From the NCBI GenBank assembly GCA_013397845.1, contig VZTG01005428.1, positions 264,576-328,575 of the forward strand: DNA of 64,000 nucleotides, given 5' to 3'. Both the position numbers and the translations under genes were made by a program. The notes under the pieces were generated by a model. That model saw only the letters and a list, made by a program, of their open reading frames with translations. It did no database searches and was not told where the DNA came from. Origin of the DNA: Melanocharis versteri (lineage: Eukaryota; Chordata; Aves; Passeriformes; Melanocharitidae). Shown here piece after piece: positions 24,561-36,937 of the stretch (positions within the stretch are counted from its first letter, which is position 1; each line of letters begins with the position of its first letter).

Positions 24561-27500
24561 AGAAGGGGCAGCTTTTTATGTCTAGACAATACTTAAACTT
24601 GCTGATCTGTTTGTAGTTCTGTCTCTTGCACACTGGGGCCTATGTCACAGGGCACTCTATTTCATATGAGATCTTTAAAATGAGCTGTTAAAATGTGATG
24701 TACAGAACATACACACATTTTATTCTGTATTTTATAGCCATCTTGAAGGTCAAATGAAAATCTGGTGAGTCCTCTCTGAGCTATTTCTCTGCTTCATTTC
24801 ACAGGACATGTGCTTATCTTTTTATTATCCCATTATACTGTTTTACTATACTATTATTGGTTGAAATTAGTAAAGACATAAGAGGGAGGGTTTAGTATCC
24901 CAAATGCAATCTTTGCAACTTGGATTTTTATACTGATAAAAAAGGCCCCACGACCACAAATGCTTTTAGAGAATAATGGTGCTCCAATGGAGATATCTTT
25001 CTATCAAAGGGAAACCCATCTTTATCCATCACTTAGGAACCTTTGTCAGCCTTTAGCATTAGCAAATGAACCAGCACATCTCAAAAAGAAATACAGGAGG
25101 CAGTGAGAATTCTTGGCACAACAGGCCTGTCATTTCTCTAGTTAATATCGAAGGAACAAAGAAATAGATATTAACTGTGTTTTTGTAACAGGCAGAGGTG
25201 ATAAAAGATTTATTCATGTGCTCAGGGAGGATAAAGTTTGGTTGAGCTGTTCTTCCTGGCCCTCATGTCCTCTGAACTGCAGTTTTGCATGGGAATGTCC
25301 TTTGCTGTGGATGCTCTGGGATTCTGTGTTTTGTAACCTTGCTTGTCTTCTAGGAGTGAAATAATGTGAAGTTTTCAACCAATTCGTTCTCTTGTTACGT
25401 TCAGAGCTGCTCAACAGCTGTTCAGGCTTTAATCTGTGCCAGAGATGGGTTGGGAGCACAAGTGGAAGTTTCCTTTGGAAGCACTGGATGTAATATTAGT
25501 TTGAGTGGGACCAGAGGATCTCCTGACCAGTTAGGAAAATTCTGAAGGGCAATAACATGGGGCTGTGCATCTAGATCTTGGTTAGAGCTGCTGGTTCAAC
25601 CACACTCTGTAAATGGCTGGAAGAAGATCAGAAACTCAAAAATGTGTGTGTTTTGCTGTGCAGAGGCAAGCAATTTTCATGCTATCAAAACTTGAAATGT
25701 CAGAGTGAGAATCTCTGCCCATTACTCTGGGGATATCTTAAAATCTCTCCCTGGTTCCTTGACATCGGTTACTATTTCCTTCCTGTTTATGTGAAATGCA
25801 AGACATTTAGCATCTGTTTCTTTGGAGTTGGTGGTCTGTCCCTCATCTCCTGGTTTAACTCTTCATTCTTCTGTCTTTTCTCAGGGACATTTTTCTTCTC
25901 ATACTGATGGTGGCTCCTGTGGAGGAAGGTTTCCAGGAGCACTTGGATGTTATCTGTGCTGCATCCTTGCAGAAGGCTCAAAATCCAGGACACTGGGCAC
26001 AAGGTGTGTTCAGAGAGGACATGATTTCCCTCATTTCAGCTTTTCTGGTAATGAGTGACAAGGTGAGAATTGTCTGCTCTGAAAAGTCCAAACCCTGATC
26101 TTTTTTAGCTTTTATTCCTGTGGAGTGCTGCTATTTTGGTGACTTATTGTGATGACCAGTTCCACATAAAGGATTCTGAACTGGAAAAATCAGTTACCTA
26201 GAGATGCACCAAACAAGCTTTTGGCATTAGAAAGAGTCCAAAAAAAATCTCACACAGGAAAGTGTTTTAAATTAGGAGTCCTAGGGGTACAGATATGGAG
26301 ACACTCAGAATATTTTCATAGTGCCTTGATAAATGAGCACTGCCAGGATGCTTGGGGCAATTGGCCCTATAGCACAAGAAACTTGTGTGCTTGGATATTT
26401 TGATAATCTGGATGGTTACAAAAATTTTCTAGGAGATAACCTTCCACCCCATAGGAGGGCATTTACTAACTGTAGTCCAGAGAATTTTATCTATTTGTAA
26501 TAGATAATAGATGGTCCGTGGTGTTTTGCTGTCCACGGTTTTCCATTGTATGACTGAGCTGACATCTTTGCTCTAGACAGAGGAGAGAAGCAGGTATTGG
26601 GTACTTATTCCCTCATAGAGAATGAGGTACACACTGATACTGGTAGAGCCACACACTGATACTGGGAGTTCAACTGAAGCACTGCACAGGTAAGAGCCTG
26701 TTTGTACAGGCAGATAGAGCGTGGCCTGAAGGATGTGCTTTCACTGATAGAGAGGTAGGAGGTACTTTATGGCTTCTGAACCGGGCACCATCAGCTGAGG
26801 CAAAATTCCCATTTCATTCATGGATGAATAGGGGGTCATTTTTGTAAGAGGGAATAGTGATGTGTGTATCAAGTGCTCTTCTTCTCCTTGACAGGACAAG
26901 GTTTATAATTACAGATGGGCCATGCTCGAGTTGCCACACACTCCCAGCAAACGACATTGGATATTAGTGATTCTGCCCAATCTACAGGAAGCAGCTCAAA
27001 GCTGAAATTCTGCAGAATGACTGCATATTCCATATTCTTACACTCCTAAATTGGAGTCTTTCTGACTTGGAAATCAGATCCCCGGTGCTGCAAAGGGTGC
27101 CAGAGTGATTATTTGTCCCACAGCAAAACAGGAATAAGCTTGTGGCAATGTGGTTTCTTCTGCATGTTGTCTGTATTTATAGATACATAGATTTATAGAA
27201 GCTATTTTAGTATGAGATGTAGGCTAAAAGTGTTTTGGGGCCTTTAAAAAAAGGCTGATGTGTGACAGAAAGGAAAGGCTGAGGGATATGGAAAGGGATA
27301 CTTCCAAAGACAACGATGCAGTTGTGGGAGACAGAAGCTAGATAACACAAAACTCTTAAAATGATGATCCACCAAAATCAGTAATTCTTTTCAAAGGGGT
27401 CATGGGAGAGGAATACTAATGTGGGTTTTCTGTGGCAAAAGCTGATCTGTGCTGGGCCTCAGGAAAGATGCCCCAGTGCAGGAAGCACAGTAGAGGACCA

Positions 27501-28637
27501 CAAGGAAGGAAAGGGAAGATGCAGGAATAGGTAGTGAGAGAATGAAAGGTAGAAAATTGATTGCTGCTGCCAGACACTATTGCAGCAGAATTAGCGTTGG
27601 GCTGGAGCTGTGTAAATGTCAGCAGCAACCTTTAACCACAGTGCTGGATGCAGGGAGCTGAGCAAATGCAATGACTTTGAGCTGCAGTCCTAATATCTTT
27701 GTGCAGTAAAGTTTGCCTTCTGGATGGTTAAAAAAAAAAAAAAGGAAAAAAACCCCCTTTTATTTTCCAACCCACCTTTAAACTCTAAAAGAATAGCAAG
27801 TTCCTGTCTTTTATACTGTATAATCAACTGTGGAAGTACCATCCCCTCCCCTTTTTCTGAGTCTTTTTTCATGTCAGAGCCCTCTCCTGTGAACAGACTC
27901 TTCTCTAAAGAATGGAGAGCTCCCAGTCACCTGCCGGTTTTACCTCTGTCATTGACTATACTGGGCTCCTTTTCCTAAAATGCTCACTGGATCTTTCAGC
28001 CTCCTGTTTTCTGGTGGGTAATGTCATGTCAGGAAGAAAGAAGAAGTGTGTGATACAGCAAGAATGGGGGTAAAATAAGCAGCAAGGTCTGACTTCCCCT
28101 TCAGTCCTTTAATTTTGCTTGCACCTCCCAAAGGTGTTGCTTTCCCTTCACCACTACTGGCAGTACCTATTACCAGCTGGAAACAATACAGAGTGAAATC
28201 AGGAGGTGTTAAGTCAAGGCAGTTCTTGCTCAGTTCTCCCACACCATGGGGAACCTGCATTTTTCTGCTCACCTGTGATGTCAGCTCCTTTGGATGCACA
28301 GTTTTTGACTTTTATTCTGTGCTATTTGCTGTGCTTGGTGCTTGAAACCAAGGAATTCCTCAGAGCTGGCTGAGACAAGGCCTAAGTCCATGTTCAGCAT
28401 CTCTGTGATTGTCAAAGCCCCTGAGTATGCTTTTCTGATTCTTGGAGAGTATAAATTTTGAAGATGCATTCAAGGAGTTTGGAGGACACTCCCGTCTTTA
28501 ATAGAGCAGCACTTTTGAGGTGTGAAGTTCAGGACATTTCTTATGAAATATAATAATTTAGCCTTAAAGCAGCAACTGGATGGAGGACATTCAGTTGTAC
28601 ACACACAGCTGAAGATGTGCTACTGATGTTTGAGTAG
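24561..28637. other. Non-coding DNA, no feature recognised
   Basis: About 4 kb without a recognisable gene. It contains a 22-bp direct duplication at 26630-26672 (listed separately) and an A13 run near 27730. Open frames up to 109 residues show no domain. Confidence 0.5.
26630..26672. repeat. 22-bp imperfect tandem duplication
   Basis: Two adjacent copies begin 'acacactgatactgg', at 26630 and 26652, and then diverge. This is a small local duplication with no further copies nearby. Confidence 0.8.
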
Positions 28638-31193
28638 ATGGTCACAGTATCATGCTTACACCCTTTAGAAAGCAAACTTGTGTGGGATGATTATTTGGAA
28701 GAATGGCTGGATGAGGATAAAGACAAAAACGAAGTGTTGGAATGGGAAAATGGAAAGGAGTTAACTCAGCTGATGCTTCCCACTCTGATTCCTCTCCACT
28801 ACCCTGCATTGACTGATCATACTCTGCTCACAACTGCTTCCACCTGGAAGTGAAAAGAGCAGAGCCACTTTTTAATGGCAACTGCAAGCCACTTGTCCGA
28901 CTTAGAGGCCCTTAGGTTTTTATTATTTCTATAAATACAGTATTTATATATTTTCCTGATTTTTTTCCCTTCAATATTAATCTGTTTCCTTCAGGCCTAC
29001 TGAGTGAATGATCTAGTTCATTCTCTAGCAAATCCTTAATGATGACAAGTATTATGTTTGTTAGACCTTTTCTCTTACCTTTCCATCATGATACATTAAT
29101 CTCTCTTTGCAATTCTTTTTTTTTTCTTTTTCCACAGGTTTACATCCCTGGAAATGCATTCTCACTCAGGCCTCTTTCAGTTAATATAAAAATTAGGTTT
29201 CCCCTGACATTTGTTTCAAATAATTTACCTAAGGAGCAGAAATAAAATCTGGAGCTAATTTCACTGATATTACCCAGGGCTGCCTATAAATCACTGTGTA
29301 CGTTTCATTTCCTTGACCACTAATTTTGCTGTTCTCTCTAGAAGCGCTGACTGGGGCCAGAGCAACCATTATCCCAGACTTTCATGAGACACACTCTGTT
29401 ATTTTTACTTGTAACAGGATCTATGATAAATTGACTTCATTAACTTCAAGCCAGTCCCCAGCTCTTGATTTCTAATCAGTTTTTATTTTGCTCGGAGATC
29501 ACTGGCTACTAAAGCATAACATCAGTCTTCAATCAGAAGTGAAATTAATCTCTTCTTTCAGAGCTGAGAGGCAAAAGGCCTCTTCTGAAGCTTGCCTGGA
29601 GGTGGTTTAGCTGTCATGCCTGTGCTCTTCCTAACCCCTTTCCATCAGAGGTTGCTGTCTCCAGAGCCCTGCCAGCAGAGCATTTTGTGCCGGAGTTCCC
29701 TACCCCACCACAGGCAGCATCCTCTGAGTTATTCCAGGCAGTCTGAGGGGCTGATACCTTGGCATTTTCTGAAATCAGAGGAGGGCAAACTCACAAGGTT
29801 CAGCTGAGCAATGGTAAGAGTGGCAACAGCCTCCAGCCCGTCTGTGGTGCTGCCTAGTGACCGCGCAGTCACCGGTGGCAGGGGCACGCTGCAGTTGTCA
29901 TTTGCGTGTAATGGGCCGTGGAAGACTGAGCAGAAATGGCCCCAGCCTAAGAAAGTGACATTCTTCCCATCCATTCTGGGGTCAGTCTGAAAACCCAAAG
30001 AGGCAAAGATGCTGCACTGAGCGCTGATGTGGATTGGCGCAGCTGGTGGAGAAGACTGTACAGGCTTTTGATACTTCAATATTTAAGTGAAAATGACTCA
30101 TTAGCTGGAAGGTTCAATGTGGCACCTTTTGCTGTCATGATGGCAATGCTGCTCCACACCAGGGCTGACCCAGTGCTTCTCTCTCCAGGGTAGGCAGATC
30201 CATCCCAAAGAGCCTGGAGCCACATCTGGGAAGCCTGTCTTGGCCAACTGGATTCAAGGGCAGTGTATCAATACAGACTGACTTTGGCTGCAATTTGCAA
30301 CAATTAACTAACATCCTCCTCTCGGCTGATAACACCTGCAAGCATCACAGTTTGAAGAGAAAAGTTTTCTCAGGACTTTCTTTCTCAATCAGCAAAAGTG
30401 GCCACTGCCAGCTCCTGGCTGACCACCACATTGGGGGCAGCCCCCTGATAGTTACACAGTAAAGATAAATAAGATTTAGTGCTTCATTCAGTAGGATTTA
30501 AAATCACTTTGTAAGAAGCAGGATGAGTTTGCCTGCTCCTGAGATAGGGAGGAGACAACCAGCTGGTGGTCATGCGAGTGGTGAGGACATGATCAGGAGC
30601 GAGCACCTGTTTCTGTTTTCATTGAGTAACAAGACATCCCTGATGCCAAGCACATGAGGCTGAGCTGCATTTCTTGTGCCTAAGGCTGGCCTGGCAGGTT
30701 TTCCCAGCCTCATTTCCCTCTTGGTGCTCCTTACCTCCTGGCACAGACGAGCTGGGATGCTGCTGGGTTCTGTCACTCCCTGTTTGCTGATCTGCTGAAA
30801 GGTGACTTGAGAGACAGAGGCTGTCAGCTCTGTGCCTCGAGCCAAATCCAATTCATTGAGGTTTTGTATTGCGTTCCTTGCTGTTGTAGTTTAGCAGGGC
30901 TCTGTCGATTTAGTAGTAAATTTAGCTTTTTAGCCTCTGAAAAGCACCATTCCAGTAAGGTGCAAATGAAGCTGACAGTCTGACAACTTTTTCTGCAGCC
31001 CAATCGCTAGTCCTTGGAAACAAAATAATCACTGTAAATTTCAGTTCTAATAATGGTTGAAACAAAATATCTGTGTACTATGCCTCTTTAATATTGCTAT
31101 GTTTCTTAATAGATAAATGGAAATGGACATTTTCAGTATCTTGGATAAATTTTATTTTTTTTTCCCTAACTGAGCTGTATGATTTTTCCCTAG
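28638..31193. other. Non-coding DNA with a CpG-enriched pocket
   Basis: A 71-residue acidic open frame at 28638-28853 has no recognised relative. Around 29836-29922 about seven CpG dinucleotides occur within 90 bases, well above the surroundings. A 116-residue minus-strand frame (29729-30079) covers this pocket but shows no known domain. No repeat family is recognised. Confidence 0.45.
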
Positions 31194-31301
31194 GTCTTGG
31201 AGAAGGTTTTGCTGACCTCGGACGATGTGAAAGGCCAATAGAACGTGGTTGTGTGAGACGTCTTGTGTCTTCCTGAGGAGCAGATAATGCATCTGAAGGA
31301 G
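31194..31301 (+). other. Candidate non-coding exon (108 bp)
   Basis: A good 3' splice site precedes this stretch: branch-point-like CTAAC at 31166-31170, a pyrimidine run and TAG at 31191-31193. A strong donor, GGAG|GTGAGC, follows at 31301/31302. All three plus-strand frames contain a stop within the interval, so if it is an exon it is non-coding, untranslated or terminal. It ends about 20 bases before the second LTR-like repeat. Splice-site matches of this quality also arise by chance, so confidence is low. Confidence 0.2.
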
Positions 31302-31321
31302 GTGAGCCTGAGGAATGGTTC

Positions 31322-31410
31322 TGGGTCTTGGTTAAAGGCAATTTGAAGACGTGGACACTCTGAAATGAGTTACCCCCCCTTAGTTTTACCCAATTCCTTT
31401 CCACCATTAT
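31322..31410 (+). mobile_element. LTR-like repeat, copy 2
   Basis: This piece aligns colinearly with 24222-24310: 'tcttggtt', 'acactctgaaatgagtt', 'cttagtttta' and 'cctttccacca' occur in the same order and orientation. The start reads TGGGTCTTGG rather than TGTCTTGG. Beyond 31410 the two copies no longer match by eye. It is probably a truncated or diverged member of the same LTR family. Confidence 0.5.
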
Positions 31411-33069
31411 TACGGTATGATTATCCCAGAGCAAAAAGACTTGGATTCCTTTTGCTGTCCTGTGTAACTCCTCAGAGAAAGGGCAAAGCCAGAAATTCTC
31501 ATCAAGAACAACGACAGTTGTTTCAAAAATCATTATATGCCTTCTACTGACACACGTTTAAACCTTGCTCTTATTGTCTTCTCTCTTGTGTGTGGGAATC
31601 AGAAAAGTATTGTTTATTAAGGTTTCAGACACTTTAAAGGTGTGACCAGATGAAATCAGGAGAGACTATTAGGCTTTCATAACTTACAGAATAGAATTAT
31701 TTAGGCCATTTGCTAGGAAAAAGGTTTAGATCTTTCACTGCCCTGGCAAGTCAAAAGGTCTTTGTATCTGAGAGAGCTGTAAGATCCTGAGGAGACGGAT
31801 GAGTTTTACTAATCCTGTGGTGAAGGGCAAGGGACATTTCCTTAATAAAGACTAAAAAATTTTTTGTTAAATTTCAGTCATATATTATCAGGGGAACTTA
31901 GAAGGACATTGTTAAATTAACTACATACTAGGTTCTTTGTGTTAAACACTTTTTAAAAAATTCAATATTTCATTCCTCCTTTTTAGTGTTTTATGGATTA
32001 GCAGTGTAAAAAAACACTGTGGCTATAACAAGGCCTTATAATTATCTGCAAGTGCTGGTGGGGAATAGGAAAGCTTAAAATCTGAGTGAGGCCCAAAATT
32101 ATCTGGGAGAACTTGGGTCACAGTCATTCCCATCACTGGTGCTCAACTTCCAGCCTTCCTACTGGCAGCTGGGAATCTTTCAACCCTGATTTACCCTGGA
32201 AAGTGTGATTCATTTAGAGCTCAGCTTTCAGCTGGATTTTACAGCCTAATTAAAAGAGATGAGGGTATAAAGACACAGCATGGGGATGCCAAAATGGGGC
32301 GTTTGTTCAACAGCAAACTGTGTCCTCTGTGAAAATACAGCACTCAAACTTCACGGTGCCTAAATCCCAGCCTCATGCTTACTGGGCTCGAGGAGGAAGT
32401 TCTGATCATTTCAGAAAAACTTTCAAAAGCTTTTTGAAGGTGTACACTGTCAAGCCATACCAATAAACAGAAACAACTGTATCTTGTGACTGCTGAAGCC
32501 AGGAACAACTTGTTCCAGATGCTGGGGAAATTCCTTGTACCTTGCAGTGTGAGGTACCCATGTAGAAGTACCACAGTCCCTATGCAGAAGTACATTCTCC
32601 CAGGAATTGCTGGTGGCTTCCTCCAGCACCATGAAGTGGCAAAATAGGGGAAGACTCTTCTTCCCTTCAGGATGAGAGTGGTAAATACATGATTTTGTAA
32701 GCTGTATTTCAGCACGGTAATGCTCAGGCAGACAGCCGGAGTATGAAGTGTCTTTCTGCTTGTGTTTTTTTGTGCATGTTGGTGTTAATGCTTTGAGGGC
32801 AGGGATTGCAGCACTGTACTTCAGAACTTACAGCAGCATGGCTTATAATTTAATTTTCTTTTGTTTGGTCAATTGATTTGATGACCTTAATATACAGATT
32901 CTGGTTTCTGAATTATCAATGGAAAAAAGAATTTTCAGAAAAGACCTCTTTCCTTGAAAACAGGTTTGGCCCTCACAGTATGCATTATTTCTTCACCTCC
33001 TGTCAAGGACAAAGTCAGAAAATTATTGAGAGGCTGCAGGGAAATCCAATGGTATCTTCAGCTCCTAGT
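31411..33069. other. Non-coding DNA, no feature recognised
   Basis: AT-rich sequence. The first part may be the diverged remainder of the LTR-like repeat. A 123-residue minus-strand frame at 32344-32715 shows no domain. Confidence 0.5.
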
Positions 33070-33150
33070 GGGTTTTTGTTATTGTTGTTTGTTTTTTTGT
33101 TTGTGGTTTTTTTTTTTTGTTTGATTGGTTTTTTTTGTTTGTTTTTCTTT
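33070..33150. repeat. T/G-rich low-complexity tract
   Basis: The plus strand is made of (TTTG)n and poly-T pieces with a few other bases. It is simple sequence with no coding value; the 92-residue frame that crosses it is an artefact. Confidence 0.85.
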
Positions 33151-33978
33151 AATTAAAGCACTATAAGAAGAGGGCCATATCGCATTAGCTGCTTGGGACT
33201 CCATGAGAGGAATGTGCATATTCTTTTTCTCATTAACTTGTGTCTTACACAAATCGGGGATGTCCCAAAGTGCTCAGAGAACCTGGTGTTCCTTCTCTGC
33301 CTTCCCTGCTTTAGGAGAAGATGAGCTCGTGTATGTTTGTCATATTAAAACATCCCTGCTGGTAATAGCCTGAGTGCTGTGAGATATTTTAGTGTACCTG
33401 CATATTGCCATGGGAGATGTAAAATGCCTCTTCTGAAGATCTTTGCAACTTTTTCATTCACTATACTGTCAGTAGTGTGGGGAAACTGGTTTGAAAAAAT
33501 GCTCCAAACAAGTGTAAGCCAAGGTAGGAGAAGCAGCAGGAAAGAAACTCAAAGTATTAAATTTGTGTTTTGCATTAAGCTGCATCGCGGTATCTTATTG
33601 TGGGTTTATCACATAAAGTGACATTTAATCTGTGGGGAGAATCATAGAGCTGGTTTTCACATGAGGGCTTTTTGTCTGTCCTGAAATATGGATGGCTGTA
33701 AAGGGGTGGGTCCCACTCTCTGAAAATAAATGCACTCCTTAGGTAGGCCTGTGGGACTGAGTGGACAGAACCATCTCTGAGGAATGTTTGCTCTGATCCT
33801 GATGTTTCCTGGGAGCTGCAGCAGATGAGGACATAGCAGTGACTAGGAGGAGACATTGGGAATCATGGCATTGGATTGATCTTGTGGTCCATTTGCTTTG
33901 GTGTCCATATCCAGCAGTAATGGGTTGGATCAGGTGCTTTGGATGAAAATGTAAGGAAAGGTAATGCCCTCCCCCCTG
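33151..33978. other. Non-coding DNA, no feature recognised
   Basis: Mixed sequence without recognisable genes or repeats. A weak 'aatcatagagctggtttt' piece near 33641 recalls a CR1 end but does not continue as one. Confidence 0.5.
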
Positions 33979-34320
33979 TAATTATTAGAGTCTAATTATT
34001 GAGAAATTGAGGTTTACATTGTTCCCATTTTTTGTTGTGTTGTTTCATTAATTGAATTGAACAGCAGAGTAACATATAAAACGTACAAGTGGCATATGTT
34101 CTTAAAAATCCTGGGCTCCTTTTGTCTGCAAGAGTACCAAGCCTATGCCTGAGTTATGACCGCTCCAGCGGAGTTTAGTATTTCTCACAAATTCTCTCTG
34201 GACAATGTAATCTTTCTGTTTATCTAATCTAGATGAAATATAAGAGGAGTGCAAGCTCTCCCCCATTGTGGCCTGTCATTATGCCACAGATCAGGAAAGG
34301 CCAATTTTAAATGCAAATTT
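33979..34320. promoter_or_regulatory. Candidate conserved non-coding element
   Basis: TAATTATT occurs twice, at 33979 and 33993, followed by ATTAATTGAATTG near 34047, a small GC palindrome CCGCTCCAGCGG (34160-34171), a SOX-type CATTGTG at 34264 and an octamer ATGCAAAT at 34311. Homeodomain, SOX and POU words close together in otherwise unique sequence are typical of developmental enhancers. No alignment is available, so this is a proposal only. Confidence 0.2.
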
Positions 34321-36937
34321 TGTCTTTTGAAAGGATTTCCAAGCTGAAATGTGCTGACTAGAGCTGCCTGCATTCTGAGTGCTCAGAATGTGCTGGGTTT
34401 GGTAAAAGGCTATAATTTTCTGTTATAATAATACAGCTGTAGGGAATTATGTGGTAGCCAAATCCATATCAATTTTCCCAAGAATTAGAAATGGTCCTAC
34501 TCAACCCCAAAGACAAAGAGGAATAAGGAGGTAATAGCATCCAGCAGGATGATCATATAGCAGATTGTTTGGGAATGTTACCAAGAAGGCATCAGAGCTG
34601 TGAAGCTGGACCTGACTCCCTAGTCCCAGTTCTTGATTGTCAGGAGAAGGCAGCAGAAGGAAGAGCTGGAGGATGGCAGATCGCAAATAATTTGAAGATA
34701 AGAAAAAACTGAAGGGATAGCTTTTTTTTTTCCTTTTCCCTTTTACATGCCTGAGGGTGGAAATGAAATAAAAAAAAAAAGAAAAAAAATTAAAAATACA
34801 AATTTCAGGAAAACATCTATATCTGCTGAAATGAAATTCTTTGTAATGCAGCTCTGAGGAACCCATTGATGTTACACACCTATGCTAAGAAAATGCTTAA
34901 ATACTTTATTGCTTTGCTGTATTTGTGATATGGACAGAAATTACACAGCTTGAAAATTCCAAAGAACTAATGAAAGCAAAAGAATGAGCGGGATGAGGCT
35001 GTGATGAGCAGCAGAGAAAGCAGGGCTGAAACCTGCCATATTAAAAGAGGAAAGCAATGAAGTGGCTGAGGCTGCTTTGTTAGAATTAGGGAAAAAAATC
35101 ATCTTACACCGCATCCTGTACATTAATTAGCAGCAATAGAAATAATTGTTCCCTCCAGCTTGAAGCTGTGTCTAATTGCATTTGAGTGTTCATTGCTATC
35201 TAACAAAATTAGACCTTCACTGTGTTTCATAAATACATGGCTTAAATTACGCAGGGAGGGAGGAAGTGTCCTTTGTAGCTCTTTCCTGTCTGTCTTCCTT
35301 TCCCTCTACTTCCACAGCTGTTTCTTAGCCTTCCTTCTTAGATGATCCTCCTGTGTGTGCTGGAACTGATTATGGAGGCAATTTCTTACTGAGGCAGAGT
35401 TATGCTGGTTTCGTCCCTTGTGACAGACAGGTTCAGTAAGATCCAGCTTGGCAGAGGATTTCAGGAACTTCAGCCTCGCAGAAGCCGTGCTTTCATGTCT
35501 CTGATCACCAATACAGATCCCAAATGCCTAGTTTAAATAATAAGCTTTTGTAAAATGAGGGAAGAAGGCACTAAAGAAGGAGAAAAGTAAAACCCCAACA
35601 AGCCCAAAGGTTTTCTGCCTTTCTAAAAATACAGTTGCCTTATAAAACAACTGGTAATTCTTTAGCTGATGTATGCAACTGTGTCTGCAACAGATTTGTG
35701 TTGATTTTTTTTCCCCCCACTGACATATAGAGGATAGAAACACATTATGCATTTCACTGCTTTTGGCTAGAAGTTGCAGTGATGTTCTGTATTGCTATCT
35801 GGGGAGAAAATATCTTTCACCCATTCTGCATCCTTTCTCTCATGTCCTAATTTAGATGTATGCAGCTCCTGAAAATAGTTCCATTTAGCCTTATCCCTAT
35901 TTTTTTCTCTCTTCCACCTTTATTCTCACTGAGTCATGAAACTAAAAATGCAGACCTTACACTAGGAAGCAGTCACTAGCTCAGAGCTGCTCTGGTGGCT
36001 CTCTGGCAGCTGGAGGATGTGCACGCTCTGTCACACTGCTGCCAGCAGGCCTGCTGCTCGTCTCTCCAGCTCACAGGTGATGTGGGATGTCACCTGCAGC
36101 TTCCCGTGGTCCCTGCAGGTTATTAGCTCTGCAAGAGCTGGAGGTGACAGATTTGGGAGTGGTCGTGGCGAAAGGAGTGCAGTGGTGCCTGCCTAGGAAG
36201 AAAGGATGGAGAAAGGAGAGCTACTTGAGCATGAAAACAGCCATGGAAAAGAGGAGTAGTTGGAGAAGGAGGGGGAAGAGAATGGTTGGGGATGAAAAGG
36301 CTGTTCAGCAAAATAAGAAAATGATCAAACAAAGGAAATGCCCCAGGCAGTGATTCTACTAGAGTGAGCAAAATAGAAGTGATCCTGGTTAGCAGGCAGC
36401 AGGAGGCTGTGAGGAACCCAGGGTTTAGCAGGGCTGCCCTTCCCCTGCATTTAGCTATCTGACACCTTAAAGACTGACTTTGCCACAACTGAGATTTCCC
36501 ACCTTGAGTCTGGGCAATTCTCTTCTGGTAGTTGCCCTAATATTGTGCTGATTGATTTTCTAATGGTTTTATTGTTTTGCCTCCCCTCCTGTCCTCATAT
36601 CTTGTGTAGTGCTGCTGTGGACTCTTGAACTACTGTTGCATGTTGAGCTGAAGTGACTTCTGCCACCTTAAAGTGCTTGTGGCTGTTCTCTGGGATGAGA
36701 AGAACAGGTCAGTGCTATCTCAGAAGGTAGAGCCTTTGAGCAAAGCCTGTCAACCTGAAACAGGAGTGATTGTGTTACAGAGTAATGATAAAGTAAGGAC
36801 TGAGACTGAGATCTAATTTTTGCTCCCCTTATTTGGGAAGCTCTATGTGATTTCATGGCTAAACTTTATGATTAAAGGAGGGAACATTCCTGGCAGACTT
36901 TTTAAGCAGCATATCCTGAAATGGAAAGACTGAAAGC
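34321..36937. other. Non-coding DNA, no feature recognised
   Basis: No gene recognised. At 34721-34797 a T-rich run is followed within 30 bases by an A-rich run, a possible foldback. Around 35960-36130 the sequence is GC-richer. Overlapping frames at 36087-36488 on both strands (88 and 121 residues) have no motifs. Confidence 0.5.

Noticed and set aside
29729..30079. 116-residue minus-strand open frame over the CpG pocket
   Set aside because: Composition is less biased than most, but no family is recognised and no convincing flanking splice sites were found on that strand.
31078..31533. 151-residue minus-strand open frame
   Set aside because: It runs across the candidate exon and the LTR-like repeat on the opposite strand, has no recognised domain, and is best explained as chance.
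33641..33665. CR1-like 'aatcatagagctggttttc'
   Set aside because: Only a few bases resemble the CR1 end, and the following sequence does not continue as CR1.
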